From an uncultured Lachnospiraceae bacterium (GTDB lineage: Bacteria > Bacillota > Clostridia > Lachnospirales > Lachnospiraceae), in assembly GCA_910579615.1 (NCBI GenBank), contig CAJTUA010000024.1, positions 1 to 60,151 on the forward strand: a DNA stretch of 60,151 nt, read 5' to 3'. Position numbers and translations under genes: made by a program. Below are positions 1 to 8,463 of the stretch, piece after piece. Under the pieces are notes generated by a model. It was not told the origin of the DNA. It did not search any database and was given only the letters and a program-made list of their open reading frames with translations. Each line of letters opens with the position of its first letter. Position 1 is the stretch's first letter.

Positions 1-2
1 GC

Positions 3-173
3 CCGATCATTATCATAGAAGATTTGTATTTACAGACTTTTGTTCACACACTCATTCAAAATGAGCCTATTTCCTACCAAGGAAAAATTTATGCTGCTTC
101 TTTGCAAAAATATGTTGAGGTGAGCATGAGCATGGCAACAAGTTATATGGCGAAAGGATTGGGTAGATGCTGA
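3..173 (+). CDS. 3' end of an unidentified gene (partial)
   Basis: An open frame enters from the left edge and runs 56 codons to a TGA at 171-173. The peptide ends in YMAKGLGRC and shows no motif I recognise. It is followed 40 bases later by a perfect hairpin that would end its transcript, which supports a genuine gene end. The upstream part lies outside the window, so neither the start nor the function can be given. Confidence 0.45.
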   Translation, partial: PIIIIEDLYLQTFVHTLIQNEPISYQGKIYAASLQKYVEVSMSMATSYMAKGLGRC

Positions 174-212
174 TTGAGATTTCATTTTAACTGGTGAGGA
201 TAAAGTCATATT

Positions 213-251
213 ACAAAACAGAGACAGGAAAAACCCCTGTCTCTGTTTTGT
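213..251. terminator. Bidirectional intrinsic terminator
   Basis: A perfect 16-bp stem (213-228 with 236-251) encloses a 7-nt loop. Its outer part is A/T-rich, so each strand reads a GC-containing stem followed by TTTTGT. It sits between the end of the plus-strand gene (173) and the end of the minus-strand Ig-like gene (335) and can serve both. Confidence 0.85.
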
Positions 252-334
252 CTGAATTATTCAGCGTATATCTAATCCCAGAGGGACTAGCATAACTACC
301 TTACAAAAAATTTGCACCCACTGTCTTACAGCGA

Positions 335-3226
335 TCAATCACCTATGATTACTGTTCTGTTAATCTGGATTACAAAGGTAAGGATATCTCCATCCGGAGT
401 TTCCCAATCATAGTTTACCGAACGGATGGTTGCCCTGTTACCAACTCTGCGAACATCAGCAGCAGTAATGCCACCAGTTACTTCCTCAACATTCCAATCT
501 CTGTTTGCATCGAAATGCAGAGTCAGTGCCTGCTTTGCAATGTCAATGTCACTACCGTCGCTAACCGTGTTTCTTACCCACTTGAAGGTTGGCATATCCT
601 GCTTATCGATTACGGAGATAACTTGGCTTGCCTTAAAAGTAGCCTTGTTATTCTCACCTACAAAGAGGTTAATCACATAGCTTCCGGTCTCAATCTTCTC
701 GATTGTGGAAGCTGTTACTGCGGAACCGGATACTGCGGAACCAGATACTGTACCTACGGCAGTAAATCTGACGCTTGTCATACCATGTTCATTAGTTTCA
801 ATTACGAAACCAAGTTCATCCGCTGTTCCCTTTGTCGTAATAGTCTCATTGCCCTTCTTTACAAGGATCGTTGCCTGACCTGTTGCCAAATTGCTGCCTG
901 AAACCAAATCATCCTCAACAGCATTAAGAGTAAGCTGCTTTACTTTATAGCCTTCCTTGTCTACAGAGTATGCCTTCAGCTCTACATTCTTGTTAGAAAC
1001 TGCAGTATTATCTGTACCGAGGACATAAAGTGCCTCATCTACCGAATTGGAACCAGCTTCAAGCATGTATGTCTTAACCTGTCCGCCATTGGTATTCTTA
1101 ACGGTAAAGTTAAAGCTTGCCTTTCTTTCAAAAGTAACCTTTCCGTCATTTGAATGATACGTAGCTGTTACAACAACACGAATCGGTGTTGCTTTTGTTG
1201 GTGCATCCTCTGTTACACAGATTCCATGTTCATAATCGTTGCCCATATTGAAATCTAAGTCATTTCCTGAACCATGAGCAGCATACCAACTACCTAACTC
1301 AACATAAGTAGCCTTATTCACATCGGATACTGTCATATTGACACTGATGTAACCATCATCACCACCATTGAACTCAGCGCCTAACTGGTCATATGTCTTA
1401 ACCTCAAACCAAAGGTTATCCAAGAAATTCTCACCAGCTGCCAACTTAGTCTTTCCGTTTGTATTCACAGAAAGGGAAGTGAAAGTTCTCTTCGCAACAA
1501 CCGTTACAGCACAGCTTCCTACATAGCTGCCGTCATAATATACATGTACAAGTACATTTGAAACAGCGCTCTTTGGCGGGTAAATCACACCAGTATCCTC
1601 ATTAATAGAAAGCTTATCATCATTAGAGGAGATAAATGTGAACTTGTCATCAAATAATCCAACACCCTTTGATGTTTCTACTGTGTCATCCTTGCCATAT
1701 ACATTAATGGATGCCTTTACTGCAAGACGGTAACCCACATCCTCTACAGCAAGCTTCTGGTTTGTGTAAGCGTTATCATCGTTCTCTTTTACAATACCCC
1801 AACCAACAATATTGCCCGCAGTAATTGATGTATTGCCTGGTGTTACAGTAATCGGTGCCTCAAGAATATTTGCGGTGTTGCCCTGTACGATGTACCAATC
1901 CTCAAATGTTGCCTTAAGGTTTACTGCAAAGTTCTGATCCAGGGTATAGAACCAGATTGTATTACCGTTGAAGACATACTTCGGATCGTAGTCCTTAGCC
2001 AAATCCTCTAACTTAACAGAATCTGCCCATGCTCCTTCGCCATATGCTTTGGAGTTCGTAATATCCACATCCTGATTATTTACACCGAGAGCATAAAGAC
2101 GGTACTTAATTACCTTCTCTACTGCCAACTCACTCTGAGAAACAGTCTCAGCGTAAGGAACTAACTTTACAGCTACGTTCTTGCAGGTTACAAAATGCTC
2201 TACATAATCCTGATACCGAACGGTATAGTTCGTGTCTTCCTTCAGCTCATTGAACAATGTAACTGTTACAATGTTCTTGCTGTTTGAAATACCACTGATG
2301 AAAATTTCCTGCTCAGCAGCTGCAGTCTTATCTGTAGCGGCATGGAGAACCTCATATGCCTTTACAACGTTCTTATCCTCGGATACGGATGCGTCTGCAT
2401 TCGTAAGGGAAGGCAATGTTGCGTCAACAGCAGCCTTTGCTGTAGCTTCATCCGGGAATACCATTGTGAATGCGTTGGATGCACTCTGCTCAACCTTGAT
2501 GGAATTTTCCGAAACAACAATCGTATACTCCTTAGATACAACTTCCGGATATTCACCAGTCTCTTGGTCTCTGCCCTCCGACTGAACGGTCCAAACTTTA
2601 AGGGTACCCTCGCCTGCACCTACTGCAGTAAGCATACCAGTTGTCTTTGTTACCGTGAAGATTTCCGGTGTCAAGGAAAGGAAACGAACGCTGTCAGTTG
2701 TGTATTCCTTCATGGTCTTGTTCCACTCGGTCTTGCCCTCAGCGTCTTTTCTTACAGCAGTAAGCTGTACCTTGTCGCCGACCTTGATGCTACCGTCCGC
2801 TACCTGGGTTGCACTGTCAGCACTCAGACCAACCTTCGCTGCATTCCTTTTTACTGTTACCTTGCATGTCTTTTCTACTGTTTCCATATCATCTGCAGTA
2901 AACGTTGCAGTAACAGTCGTAGTACCAACTTTAACAGCACTAACCTTACCCTTGCTGTTTACTGTAGCAATACTTGTGTCGGCAGATTCGAAGTCAACGC
3001 TTGTATAGCCTGCTTCCCTCCAACCCCAGACACTGGCATAGCGCTCACTCTTGTAAGTGCCTGTGATGTCTGCGCCTTCGCCATTACCGCTGTCAAGATA
3101 AAGCAGCAGGCTCTTGTACATATCCGGACCATCGGACGATGCTGCGGATACTGCCTTGGCAGGGAGCATGGTAACAACCATAGCCAGGGCTAACACGAAG
3201 GCGATCTTCTTGAAGATACTCTTCAT
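335..3226 (-). CDS. Secreted surface protein with bacterial Ig-like (BIG2-type) domains, 963 aa
   Basis: The protein opens with a classical signal peptide: KKIAF, a hydrophobic core, then an AxA-type site near residue 28. Next come serine/threonine- and valine-rich beta modules. One, about residues 75-125, has the BIG2 pattern (SIATVNSKGKVSAVKVGTTT). Similar 'TGMLTAVGAGEGTLKV' and 'DTGVIYPP' strands suggest at least two more Ig-like units. A short GSAVSGSAV repeat lies near residue 830. No SLH, LPXTG, cell-wall-binding or enzymatic domain is visible, so how it is anchored is unknown. The start is set by AAGGAGG 7 bases upstream of ATG. It has its own strong promoter at 3375-3403, a leader of about 140 nt and a terminator at 213-251, so it is monocistronic. 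An S-layer-like or adhesion role is inference. Its DNA is AT-richer than the core genes to the right. Confidence 0.8.
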   Translation of the reverse strand: MKSIFKKIAFVLALAMVVTMLPAKAVSAASSDGPDMYKSLLLYLDSGNGEGADITGTYKSERYASVWGWREAGYTSVDFESADTSIATVNSKGKVSAVKVGTTTVTATFTADDMETVEKTCKVTVKRNAAKVGLSADSATQVADGSIKVGDKVQLTAVRKDAEGKTEWNKTMKEYTTDSVRFLSLTPEIFTVTKTTGMLTAVGAGEGTLKVWTVQSEGRDQETGEYPEVVSKEYTIVVSENSIKVEQSASNAFTMVFPDEATAKAAVDATLPSLTNADASVSEDKNVVKAYEVLHAATDKTAAAEQEIFISGISNSKNIVTVTLFNELKEDTNYTVRYQDYVEHFVTCKNVAVKLVPYAETVSQSELAVEKVIKYRLYALGVNNQDVDITNSKAYGEGAWADSVKLEDLAKDYDPKYVFNGNTIWFYTLDQNFAVNLKATFEDWYIVQGNTANILEAPITVTPGNTSITAGNIVGWGIVKENDDNAYTNQKLAVEDVGYRLAVKASINVYGKDDTVETSKGVGLFDDKFTFISSNDDKLSINEDTGVIYPPKSAVSNVLVHVYYDGSYVGSCAVTVVAKRTFTSLSVNTNGKTKLAAGENFLDNLWFEVKTYDQLGAEFNGGDDGYISVNMTVSDVNKATYVELGSWYAAHGSGNDLDFNMGNDYEHGICVTEDAPTKATPIRVVVTATYHSNDGKVTFERKASFNFTVKNTNGGQVKTYMLEAGSNSVDEALYVLGTDNTAVSNKNVELKAYSVDKEGYKVKQLTLNAVEDDLVSGSNLATGQATILVKKGNETITTKGTADELGFVIETNEHGMTSVRFTAVGTVSGSAVSGSAVTASTIEKIETGSYVINLFVGENNKATFKASQVISVIDKQDMPTFKWVRNTVSDGSDIDIAKQALTLHFDANRDWNVEEVTGGITAADVRRVGNRATIRSVNYDWETPDGDILTFVIQINRTVIIGD

Positions 3227-3374
3227 TTTCTCTTCCTCCTTAAAAATTTTGATTGATTTGATGATTTCCCCACGGAGCCTCTTGACATTTGTGGCGTGAT
3301 AGTTAATAATACATTAACCTCACTTTTTAAAAAGCAAAAGTATCCGCAGATATAATCATTCCAATAACGATTTG

Positions 3375-3403
3375 ATTATATCAACATTCCTCCCAAAGGT
3401 CAA
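3375..3403 (-). promoter_or_regulatory. Sigma-A promoter of the Ig-like surface protein gene
   Basis: On the minus strand TTGACC (3403-3398), a 17-bp spacer and a perfect TATAAT (3380-3375). Transcription would start near 3368, giving a leader of about 140 nt before the AGGAGG and ATG at 3226. Confidence 0.85.
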
Positions 3404-3813
3404 GCCCTTTTCGTTAGAAATTGTCACTTTTTTATGCCCGATATCAATATGGGTAAAAATGACACTCTTTCAAGGTGCTCCTCCCCGGACAGGTCCGCCG
3501 ATACAGTCTCCCGTTCTGGAAGATCATATCTTTGTCAATCGACGAGACTTCTCCCGCCCCAAAAGGTTCCGCCTATAAATGACTTGGATGTGACACGCAT
3601 AAACATCGCCTTTTTCCTCGGAAATCTGACTTCTCGTTTTTGACTGAGAACATAATACAAATCCTTTGTGTCAAACTTATGGCACTGCCTTGTCATATTT
3701 AGATTTTTTTCTTACGAGATTATTAAGGTGAGAATCCTATGTTTTCATTCGGTGCATCCATATGTACATTCCCTCGAATTCTTCCCTCATTGCAGCGTGC
3801 ATTTTCCCATAAC
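3404..3813. other. Intergenic stretch, no gene recognised
   Basis: AT-rich DNA between the surface-protein promoter and the terminator at 3814. Short open frames on both strands lack ribosome binding sites and recognisable sequence. The only structure noticed is a small palindrome around 3487-3498 (CGGACAGGTCCG). I see no tRNA, riboswitch or repeat. Confidence 0.5.
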
Positions 3814-3860
3814 ACAAAAACAGGCACACCGACGATTCCCTGCGTCAATGCACCTGTTTC
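3814..3860 (-). terminator. Probable terminator downstream of the Rpn pseudogene
   Basis: On the minus strand AAACAGG (3859-3853) pairs with CCTGTTT (3824-3818). A partly paired inner region lies between, and TTTTTGTG follows. It lies about 170 nt beyond the end of the Rpn-type pseudogene and is the first plausible stop for that transcript. Confidence 0.55.
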
Positions 3861-4030
3861 TTCTATAGTAATATACATCCAAAAGATTTCCTATAGCTCC
3901 ATACTCCATACTCCATGCTCCTTGCTCCTGACCCCTCTCCGCCGTCTTTGAATGCCTGTTCCACTTGTAAGAACGGGAAGCCATCCAAAAACATCTGCTT
4001 TGCTTCCTGAAACCTGCCCACAACAATCCA

Positions 4031-4787
4031 TCACGCCATCTGCTTTCCAAACCGCTCCATATACTTCTTTGCTTTCTGTAACGGTACGTCGAACATCTTT
4101 TGCAGTTGGGTCAGGATATCATCCTCCCCTTTCCTGCCTGGCACGCCATAATCAATCACCCGGTTCGCCACGCCTGCCGCTGTCATAATCACAGACTTCT
4201 CCACTTCATGCATCTTTACATACGCAAGCGCGTGTTCCTTGGTTTCGCCCATCGGTCTTTTGCCATCCAAAAAAAATCCCCAGCAAATGAAACAAATCCA
4301 CATTATCTATATTATGCAATTTTAAATCATTTTTACGCGCCTCCACCAACAACAGCTTGTAATCATTCACAAACGGCACAATATCCTCACCAAACCCCAC
4401 ATCCCGTGCAGGCTTGTTGCCCCGTCCCACGGCTTTTCGCCATAATAAACCACAACCGTAATCACTGGAATCAACGCATCTGTCTTTTTTATGCCGGACA
4501 GGATTTCATCCCTGCCCCTCATTGCCAAGCATCGCAAACTGAACTCCGCGCGCCGCGAAACGCTTACAAATCTCGATATTATCCCTCGCCTGCTAAATGC
4601 TCTGTCCATGCCCCTGTGCTCTAGCACAAAAGACTCGTCCGTGTCCACATCCTCCAATTCCTCCGGGCAAATCACCGCTCTCCCCTGGAACAGCACCGCA
4701 TTGAAAAGAACCGCAAAACGTGCATTGTCACGCCAGTAATTTTTCTACAATCGTATCCACCTTTAAGACCTTCTTTTTCTTTGCTAT
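4031..4787 (-). pseudogene. Rpn/YhgA-type recombination-promoting nuclease, multiply frameshifted
   Basis: Fragments in different minus-strand frames join into one Rpn family (PD-(D/E)XK nuclease/transposase-like) protein. In order they are: KKKKVLKVDTIVEK; YWRDNARFAVLFNAVLF and EELEDVDTDES; DNIEICKRFAARGVQFAML; IPVITVVVYYGEKPWDG; VPFVNDYKLLLVEAR; and a C-terminal stretch ending ERFGKQMA. At least four frameshifts separate them. The expected start reads ATA (4787-4785) instead of ATG, 8-10 bases downstream of an AGGGGG ribosome binding site. Members of this family are often mobile and exist in many paralogues, so decay of one copy is unsurprising. The assignment rests on the VVYYGEKPWDG signature and the order of conserved blocks. 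Confidence 0.85.
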
Positions 4788-4897
4788 ATTATTCTTCCCC
4801 CTTGATACTTCCAGCATACAGGCAAACCGCAACAATTTCAAGAAAAATCAGAAAATCCTCCATTTTTCCCAAAACAAAACCTCCTTAATATCAGCAG

Positions 4898-4952
4898 AAA
4901 AACAAAGCCAATGGCACCGACAAACTTTCGCCGACCCATTGGCTTTGTTTTT
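4898..4952 (-). terminator. thrC terminator
   Basis: A 17-bp perfect stem (4898-4914 with 4936-4952) has an imperfect 21-nt loop. On the minus strand the arm reads GCCAATGG...CCATTGGC followed by TTTGTTTTT. It begins at the thrC stop codon. It can also act on the plus strand. Confidence 0.85.
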
Positions 4953-6439
4953 TACAGCCCGAGAATCTTTTCTACGGTCTCCTGCATCTTATCTTTGGCA
5001 CACACGGTTTTATGCAGCACCTCTGCACTGCGGATATCCTCAATCGCCTGAGGCACCTTTGTGCCGGAAAGCCTTGAAAGCTCATCCACCAGCTCAAAGT
5101 CACCCATGCTGTCATACTTTGTATCAATTGCTGTCATAACGCTGCGCGTAAATTTGTACGGACTGGCAGTGGAAGCAATCACCGTCACCGCATTGTCACC
5201 GCTCTTTTGCCTGTACGTATTGTATACACTCGCCGCAACAGCAGTATGCGTATCAATAATATACCCTGTCTTCTCGTAGAGGTTACGGATTGTTGCCGCG
5301 GTCTGTTCCGTCGTCGCGTAGCCGCCACAAAAATCTGCAAGTTCCTCCCGCATCTGCGGCGTAATATGGTATACGCCCTCCTCGGCCAGTGCCCTCATCA
5401 GCTCCGCATTCTTGTCCGCGTCATCCCCTGCAATTTTGTAAATCAGGCGCTCTAAATTGCTCGAAATCAAAATATCCATTGACGGCGAGGTCGTAAGGAT
5501 AAATTCGCGTTTCCTGTCATAAGTACCAGTCTGAAAGAAATCGTAGAGTACCTTATTATCATTCGACGCGCAAATCAGTTTTCCTATCGGAAGCCCTGCG
5601 CATTTTGCATAGTATGCCGCAAGGATATTGCCAAAATTTCCGGTCGGCACAACAACATTAAGCAGCTCCCCATCCCGGAGCGTGCCCGCCGCAAGAAGCC
5701 TCGTGTACGCGTAAACATAATAAACAATCTGTGGAACCAGCCGCCCGATGTTAATTGAATTTGCAGAGGAAAACCGGAAACCTTTTGCCTTCATGGCCTC
5801 CGCCAGTTCCCTGTTATTGAACATCGCCTTCACGCCATTCTGCGCATCGTCAAAATTCCCGCGGATGCCAACAACCGTCGTATTTGCGCCGCGCTGGGTG
5901 ACCATCTGCTTTTCCTGGATTGGGCTGACACCATCTTTTGGATAGAATACAATAATACTGGTGCCCGGTACATCCGCAAAGCCCGCAAGTGCCGCTTTCC
6001 CAGTATCGCCGGAGGTTGCCGTCAGAATCACGATTTCCTCGTTTACATTGTTTTTCTTTGCCGCTGTCGTGAGCAGATGGGGCAAAATCGAAAGCGCCAT
6101 ATCCTTAAAGGCAATTGTCGCACCATGAAAGAGTTCAAGGTAATGCGCACCATCCGCCTCACGTAACGGCGCAATCTCCCCGGTATCAAACTTTTCATCG
6201 TATGCGCTTGCGATACAATGCTTTAGCTCTTCCTCCGTAAAATCAGTTAAAAACAGCTTCATGACCTCATAAGCCACCTGCCGGTAATCCATTTTTGCCA
6301 TTTCTGCAAACGGTACGGTAAATGCCGGAATCTGCGTCGGCACAAACAATCCGCCATCCGATGCCAATCCCTTTAAAATCGCCTCGGAGGCCGTCGCCCT
6401 CTCCTGCGCGTTTCTCGTACTCTGATAAATAATCTCCAT
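4952..6439 (-). CDS. thrC: Threonine synthase, 495 aa
   Basis: Cytosolic PLP enzyme converting O-phospho-L-homoserine to L-threonine. The length fits the long (fungal/E. coli-like) class. The start MEIIYQSTRN is followed by EAILKGLASDGGLFVP, typical of the N-terminal domain. The PLP lysine lies in HGATIAFKDMAL (about residue 111), and the phosphate-binding region follows in TATSGDTGKAAL and VVPTGNFGNILA. The start is supported by AAGGAGG 6 bases upstream. It is flanked upstream by the 97-bp repeats and downstream by its own terminator, so it is probably expressed alone. No T-box or attenuator is evident in the short leader, although the repeats occupy that position. Confidence 0.95.
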   Translation of the reverse strand: MEIIYQSTRNAQERATASEAILKGLASDGGLFVPTQIPAFTVPFAEMAKMDYRQVAYEVMKLFLTDFTEEELKHCIASAYDEKFDTGEIAPLREADGAHYLELFHGATIAFKDMALSILPHLLTTAAKKNNVNEEIVILTATSGDTGKAALAGFADVPGTSIIVFYPKDGVSPIQEKQMVTQRGANTTVVGIRGNFDDAQNGVKAMFNNRELAEAMKAKGFRFSSANSINIGRLVPQIVYYVYAYTRLLAAGTLRDGELLNVVVPTGNFGNILAAYYAKCAGLPIGKLICASNDNKVLYDFFQTGTYDRKREFILTTSPSMDILISSNLERLIYKIAGDDADKNAELMRALAEEGVYHITPQMREELADFCGGYATTEQTAATIRNLYEKTGYIIDTHTAVAASVYNTYRQKSGDNAVTVIASTASPYKFTRSVMTAIDTKYDSMGDFELVDELSRLSGTKVPQAIEDIRSAEVLHKTVCAKDKMQETVEKILGL

Positions 6440-6477
6440 GCCTTCCTCCTTGCCTTGGGCGTGTTTGTAAATTCATT

Positions 6478-6574
6478 CCTGCGGGGCATGCACACGATTC
6501 GCCATAGAAATTGTCCTCCTTTTCGTCGGACGCGAATCGGCGCTGGTATAATGCCTCGCGGTCATTATACCATG
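6478..6574. repeat. 97-bp repeat, copy 1
   Basis: It differs from copy 2 (6592-6688) at only two positions. It contains an inverted repeat TGGTATAATG/CATTATACCA (6544-6553/6563-6572) around a 9-nt loop, and a second pair of matching blocks (CGATTCGC and GCGAATCG). Read on the minus strand it carries a TATAAT, then AAAAGGAGG and a tiny frame, MANRVHAPQE-stop. It therefore looks like a mobile element that brings a promoter, a ribosome binding site and a start codon. It lies directly upstream of thrC. Confidence 0.8.
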
Positions 6575-6591
6575 TTCTCCGAACATGCTTC

Positions 6592-6688
6592 CCTGCGGGG
6601 CATGCACACGATTCGCCATAGAAATCGTCCTCCTTTTCGTCGGACGCGAATCGGCGCCGGTATAATGCCTCGCGGTCATTATACCATG
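6592..6688. repeat. 97-bp repeat, copy 2
   Basis: It matches copy 1 at 95 of 97 positions and has the same orientation, with a 17-bp spacer between copies. The hairpin arms are GGTATAATG and CATTATACC (9 bp). Its minus-strand MANRVHAPQ frame is not closed; it reads on through the spacer into copy 1, giving a 48-codon repeat-encoded frame that is probably incidental. Confidence 0.8.
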
Positions 6689-6751
6689 CCCCGCCGCAAG
6701 AAACAAGAATAAAATGAAAAGCCGTGCACATAGCACAGCTTCCCATCATCA

Positions 6752-7924
6752 TTATTTATTTCCAAAAAACTCATGGCAGCCATATTCCACGATTTTCCTA
6801 AGTGAAGTATCAAACCAGTTCGCCTTATTTGCCGATGTGTATCTTCTCGCAAAGAAATACAATGCACCTTCGGAATAATCCTCTCCTACAAGTGCCCTTG
6901 CCACCGCGGTCTTCGTGTGCTCGGATACCTTCACGGTATAATATCTTCCGCCCTTGCGCACCGGCGAAAACTGGTATGTTTTCCCGTTGTTCTGGAAAAC
7001 AACTTCCTTTACCGTATTGGGAAATTCCTTATCGAGCACGCGGTTCAATACAACATTTGCGACAAGTATTTTCCCGTAAACATCCTCATCCCCCGCCTCT
7101 GCCTCGACAATCGTCTCAAGCACGGTAAGCTGTTCTGCAGAAAGTTTCAATGCGGCGTACTCTGCATTATATTTCACGGAAAGCGCAGCCGGGGTACCCC
7201 CGCTGGTGTTTGCAAGAAAAGCTTCCTTTGCCTTTTCTTCCTTTTCTTCCTCAGCTGCTGCTGCCTCTGCCCCTGTCTCTGGTTCTGCCTCTGGTTCTGT
7301 TTCATCCGCCCCGGACGGCTCGTCCACCGCGGAAACACTGCCGGATGTGGCTTTTCCACTTTTATCCACAGCTGTAGGGATTGCTTTCGCCTGCCCGGAC
7401 GCGGATTTATCCAATCCATCCGCCGCCCAAAGCCTTCCGGTATCAATGACCACATCATTCTCCAACAATCCGTCTTCTCCCCACAGTCCCAGCAAAATCA
7501 GCTCACCTTCCGCATCCGGCAATTGTTTTTCCTGGATGCTGCGCGCTATGCTTTTCCATGTCTGTGCAGTGTATCCTGCTGCCAGCCTGTAAGAATCCAC
7601 AAGTGTATTCGGTTCTTCCGTTGCAAGCCTATATGCCTTCGTCGCCTTTGCCGCTTCTTCATTCTCCACAGCCACCGCTGCCGCCAGGGCACCCGTCACT
7701 GCCGGCTCCTTATCACCGAACAGCCCATCAATGCTGCCTGCCGCTGCCGCCCAGGCAAAAACGGAAGAATCCGTCCCTACCGGCGGAGCCAGAAAAGGGA
7801 TGACCCCAACCGCTGCCATACTAAGCATTGCCGTTCTCTTTCTGCGTGCTTTTTTCTTACAGCGATTGTTTTCTGCAGTATTTTCACCCTTTTTCTTTTG
7901 GAGAAGCGTTTGTAAATTCAGCAT
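6752..7924 (-). CDS. Membrane-anchored SleB-type cell wall hydrolase, 390 aa
   Basis: The C-terminal 130 residues form the Hydrolase_2/SleB domain. It begins with LETIVEAEAGDEDVYGK, including the catalytic-type glutamate (EAEA), continues with ILVANVVLNRV, and ends in GALYFFARRYTSANKANWF. This family holds germination-specific lytic enzymes and vegetative peptidoglycan hydrolases. A lysine/arginine-rich cytoplasmic start (KKKARRKR) precedes one hydrophobic segment at about 33-60. A long Ala/Glu-rich linker (about 200-240) then holds the domain away from the membrane. The start ATG has AGAGGG 8 bases upstream, and a strong promoter lies at 8026-8053. It is monocistronic. Whether it acts in germination or in growth cannot be told from the sequence. 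Confidence 0.85.
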   Translation of the reverse strand: MLNLQTLLQKKKGENTAENNRCKKKARRKRTAMLSMAAVGVIPFLAPPVGTDSSVFAWAAAAGSIDGLFGDKEPAVTGALAAAVAVENEEAAKATKAYRLATEEPNTLVDSYRLAAGYTAQTWKSIARSIQEKQLPDAEGELILLGLWGEDGLLENDVVIDTGRLWAADGLDKSASGQAKAIPTAVDKSGKATSGSVSAVDEPSGADETEPEAEPETGAEAAAAEEEKEEKAKEAFLANTSGGTPAALSVKYNAEYAALKLSAEQLTVLETIVEAEAGDEDVYGKILVANVVLNRVLDKEFPNTVKEVVFQNNGKTYQFSPVRKGGRYYTVKVSEHTKTAVARALVGEDYSEGALYFFARRYTSANKANWFDTSLRKIVEYGCHEFFGNK

Positions 7925-8025
7925 ACAAATTCCCTCTCTTTTCTGAAACCTCTTTCGATATTTGTTGTTAAATACTCTATGCTCAAAATGGTTTCGGACG
8001 GGTTTTTCCGCAATCCATGTGTTGT

Positions 8026-8053
8026 ATTATAACAGAGAAGATTACGCTGTCAA
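8026..8053 (-). promoter_or_regulatory. Sigma-A promoter of the SleB-like gene
   Basis: On the minus strand a perfect TTGACA (8053-8048), a 16-bp spacer and a perfect TATAAT (8031-8026). The leader to the ATG at 7924 is about 95 nt. Confidence 0.85.
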
Positions 8054-8054
8054 T

Positions 8055-8078
8055 AACTGCCAAAGTTTTTTGGCAGTT
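8055..8078. promoter_or_regulatory. Inverted repeat abutting the -35 box
   Basis: Ten-base arms AACTGCCAAA and TTTGGCAGTT are separated by GTTT. The dyad lies 1 bp upstream of the -35 hexamer of the SleB-like gene. A regulator site is the simplest reading. It could also end plus-strand transcripts, although no T-run follows. Confidence 0.5.
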
Positions 8079-8463
8079 CCGTATACCGTCTTTTCCCATT
8101 TTTTACCTTAACGAAAAATATTGCATAATAAAAGTATATTTTTTGCTTATAATTTTATGTGATTCATCTTAAAAAATATTAACAATTTGTGATAACAATG
8201 TAACATTTGCTATTTTGTTTTTCTTAATTTTCCATATTTAAGCTGAAAATATACCCTTTCTTTCGTTTTTCATGTGTAATATTTTCGTAATAATTATGTA
8301 ATATTTTATCTTTTTCTTGCCATACCGACATTTCCTGTGTTAAGCTATTCCCTGAAAGAAGTTCTTCAAGGAACACGGCATCCGGCATTGGCATCCATGG
8401 CATACACAATATCCATATCATATTACTATTATTATAGAAGAAACACGTTTGAAAGGAGTTACT
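8079..8463. other. AT-rich intergenic region between divergent genes
   Basis: About 385 bases with no supported gene. The distal part should contain the promoter of the AP2/HNH-like gene, but no hexamer pair at proper spacing stands out. The last 12 bases include the ribosome binding site AAAGGAG. Confidence 0.5.

Noticed and set aside
2342..3193. Long plus-strand open frame opposite the Ig-like surface protein
   Set aside because: No ribosome binding site, no recognisable protein pattern, and it is antisense to a gene with a signal peptide, promoter and RBS.
6917..7915. 332-codon plus-strand open frame
   Set aside because: Antisense to the SleB-like gene, Cys/Arg-rich and without family features; a shadow of codon usage.
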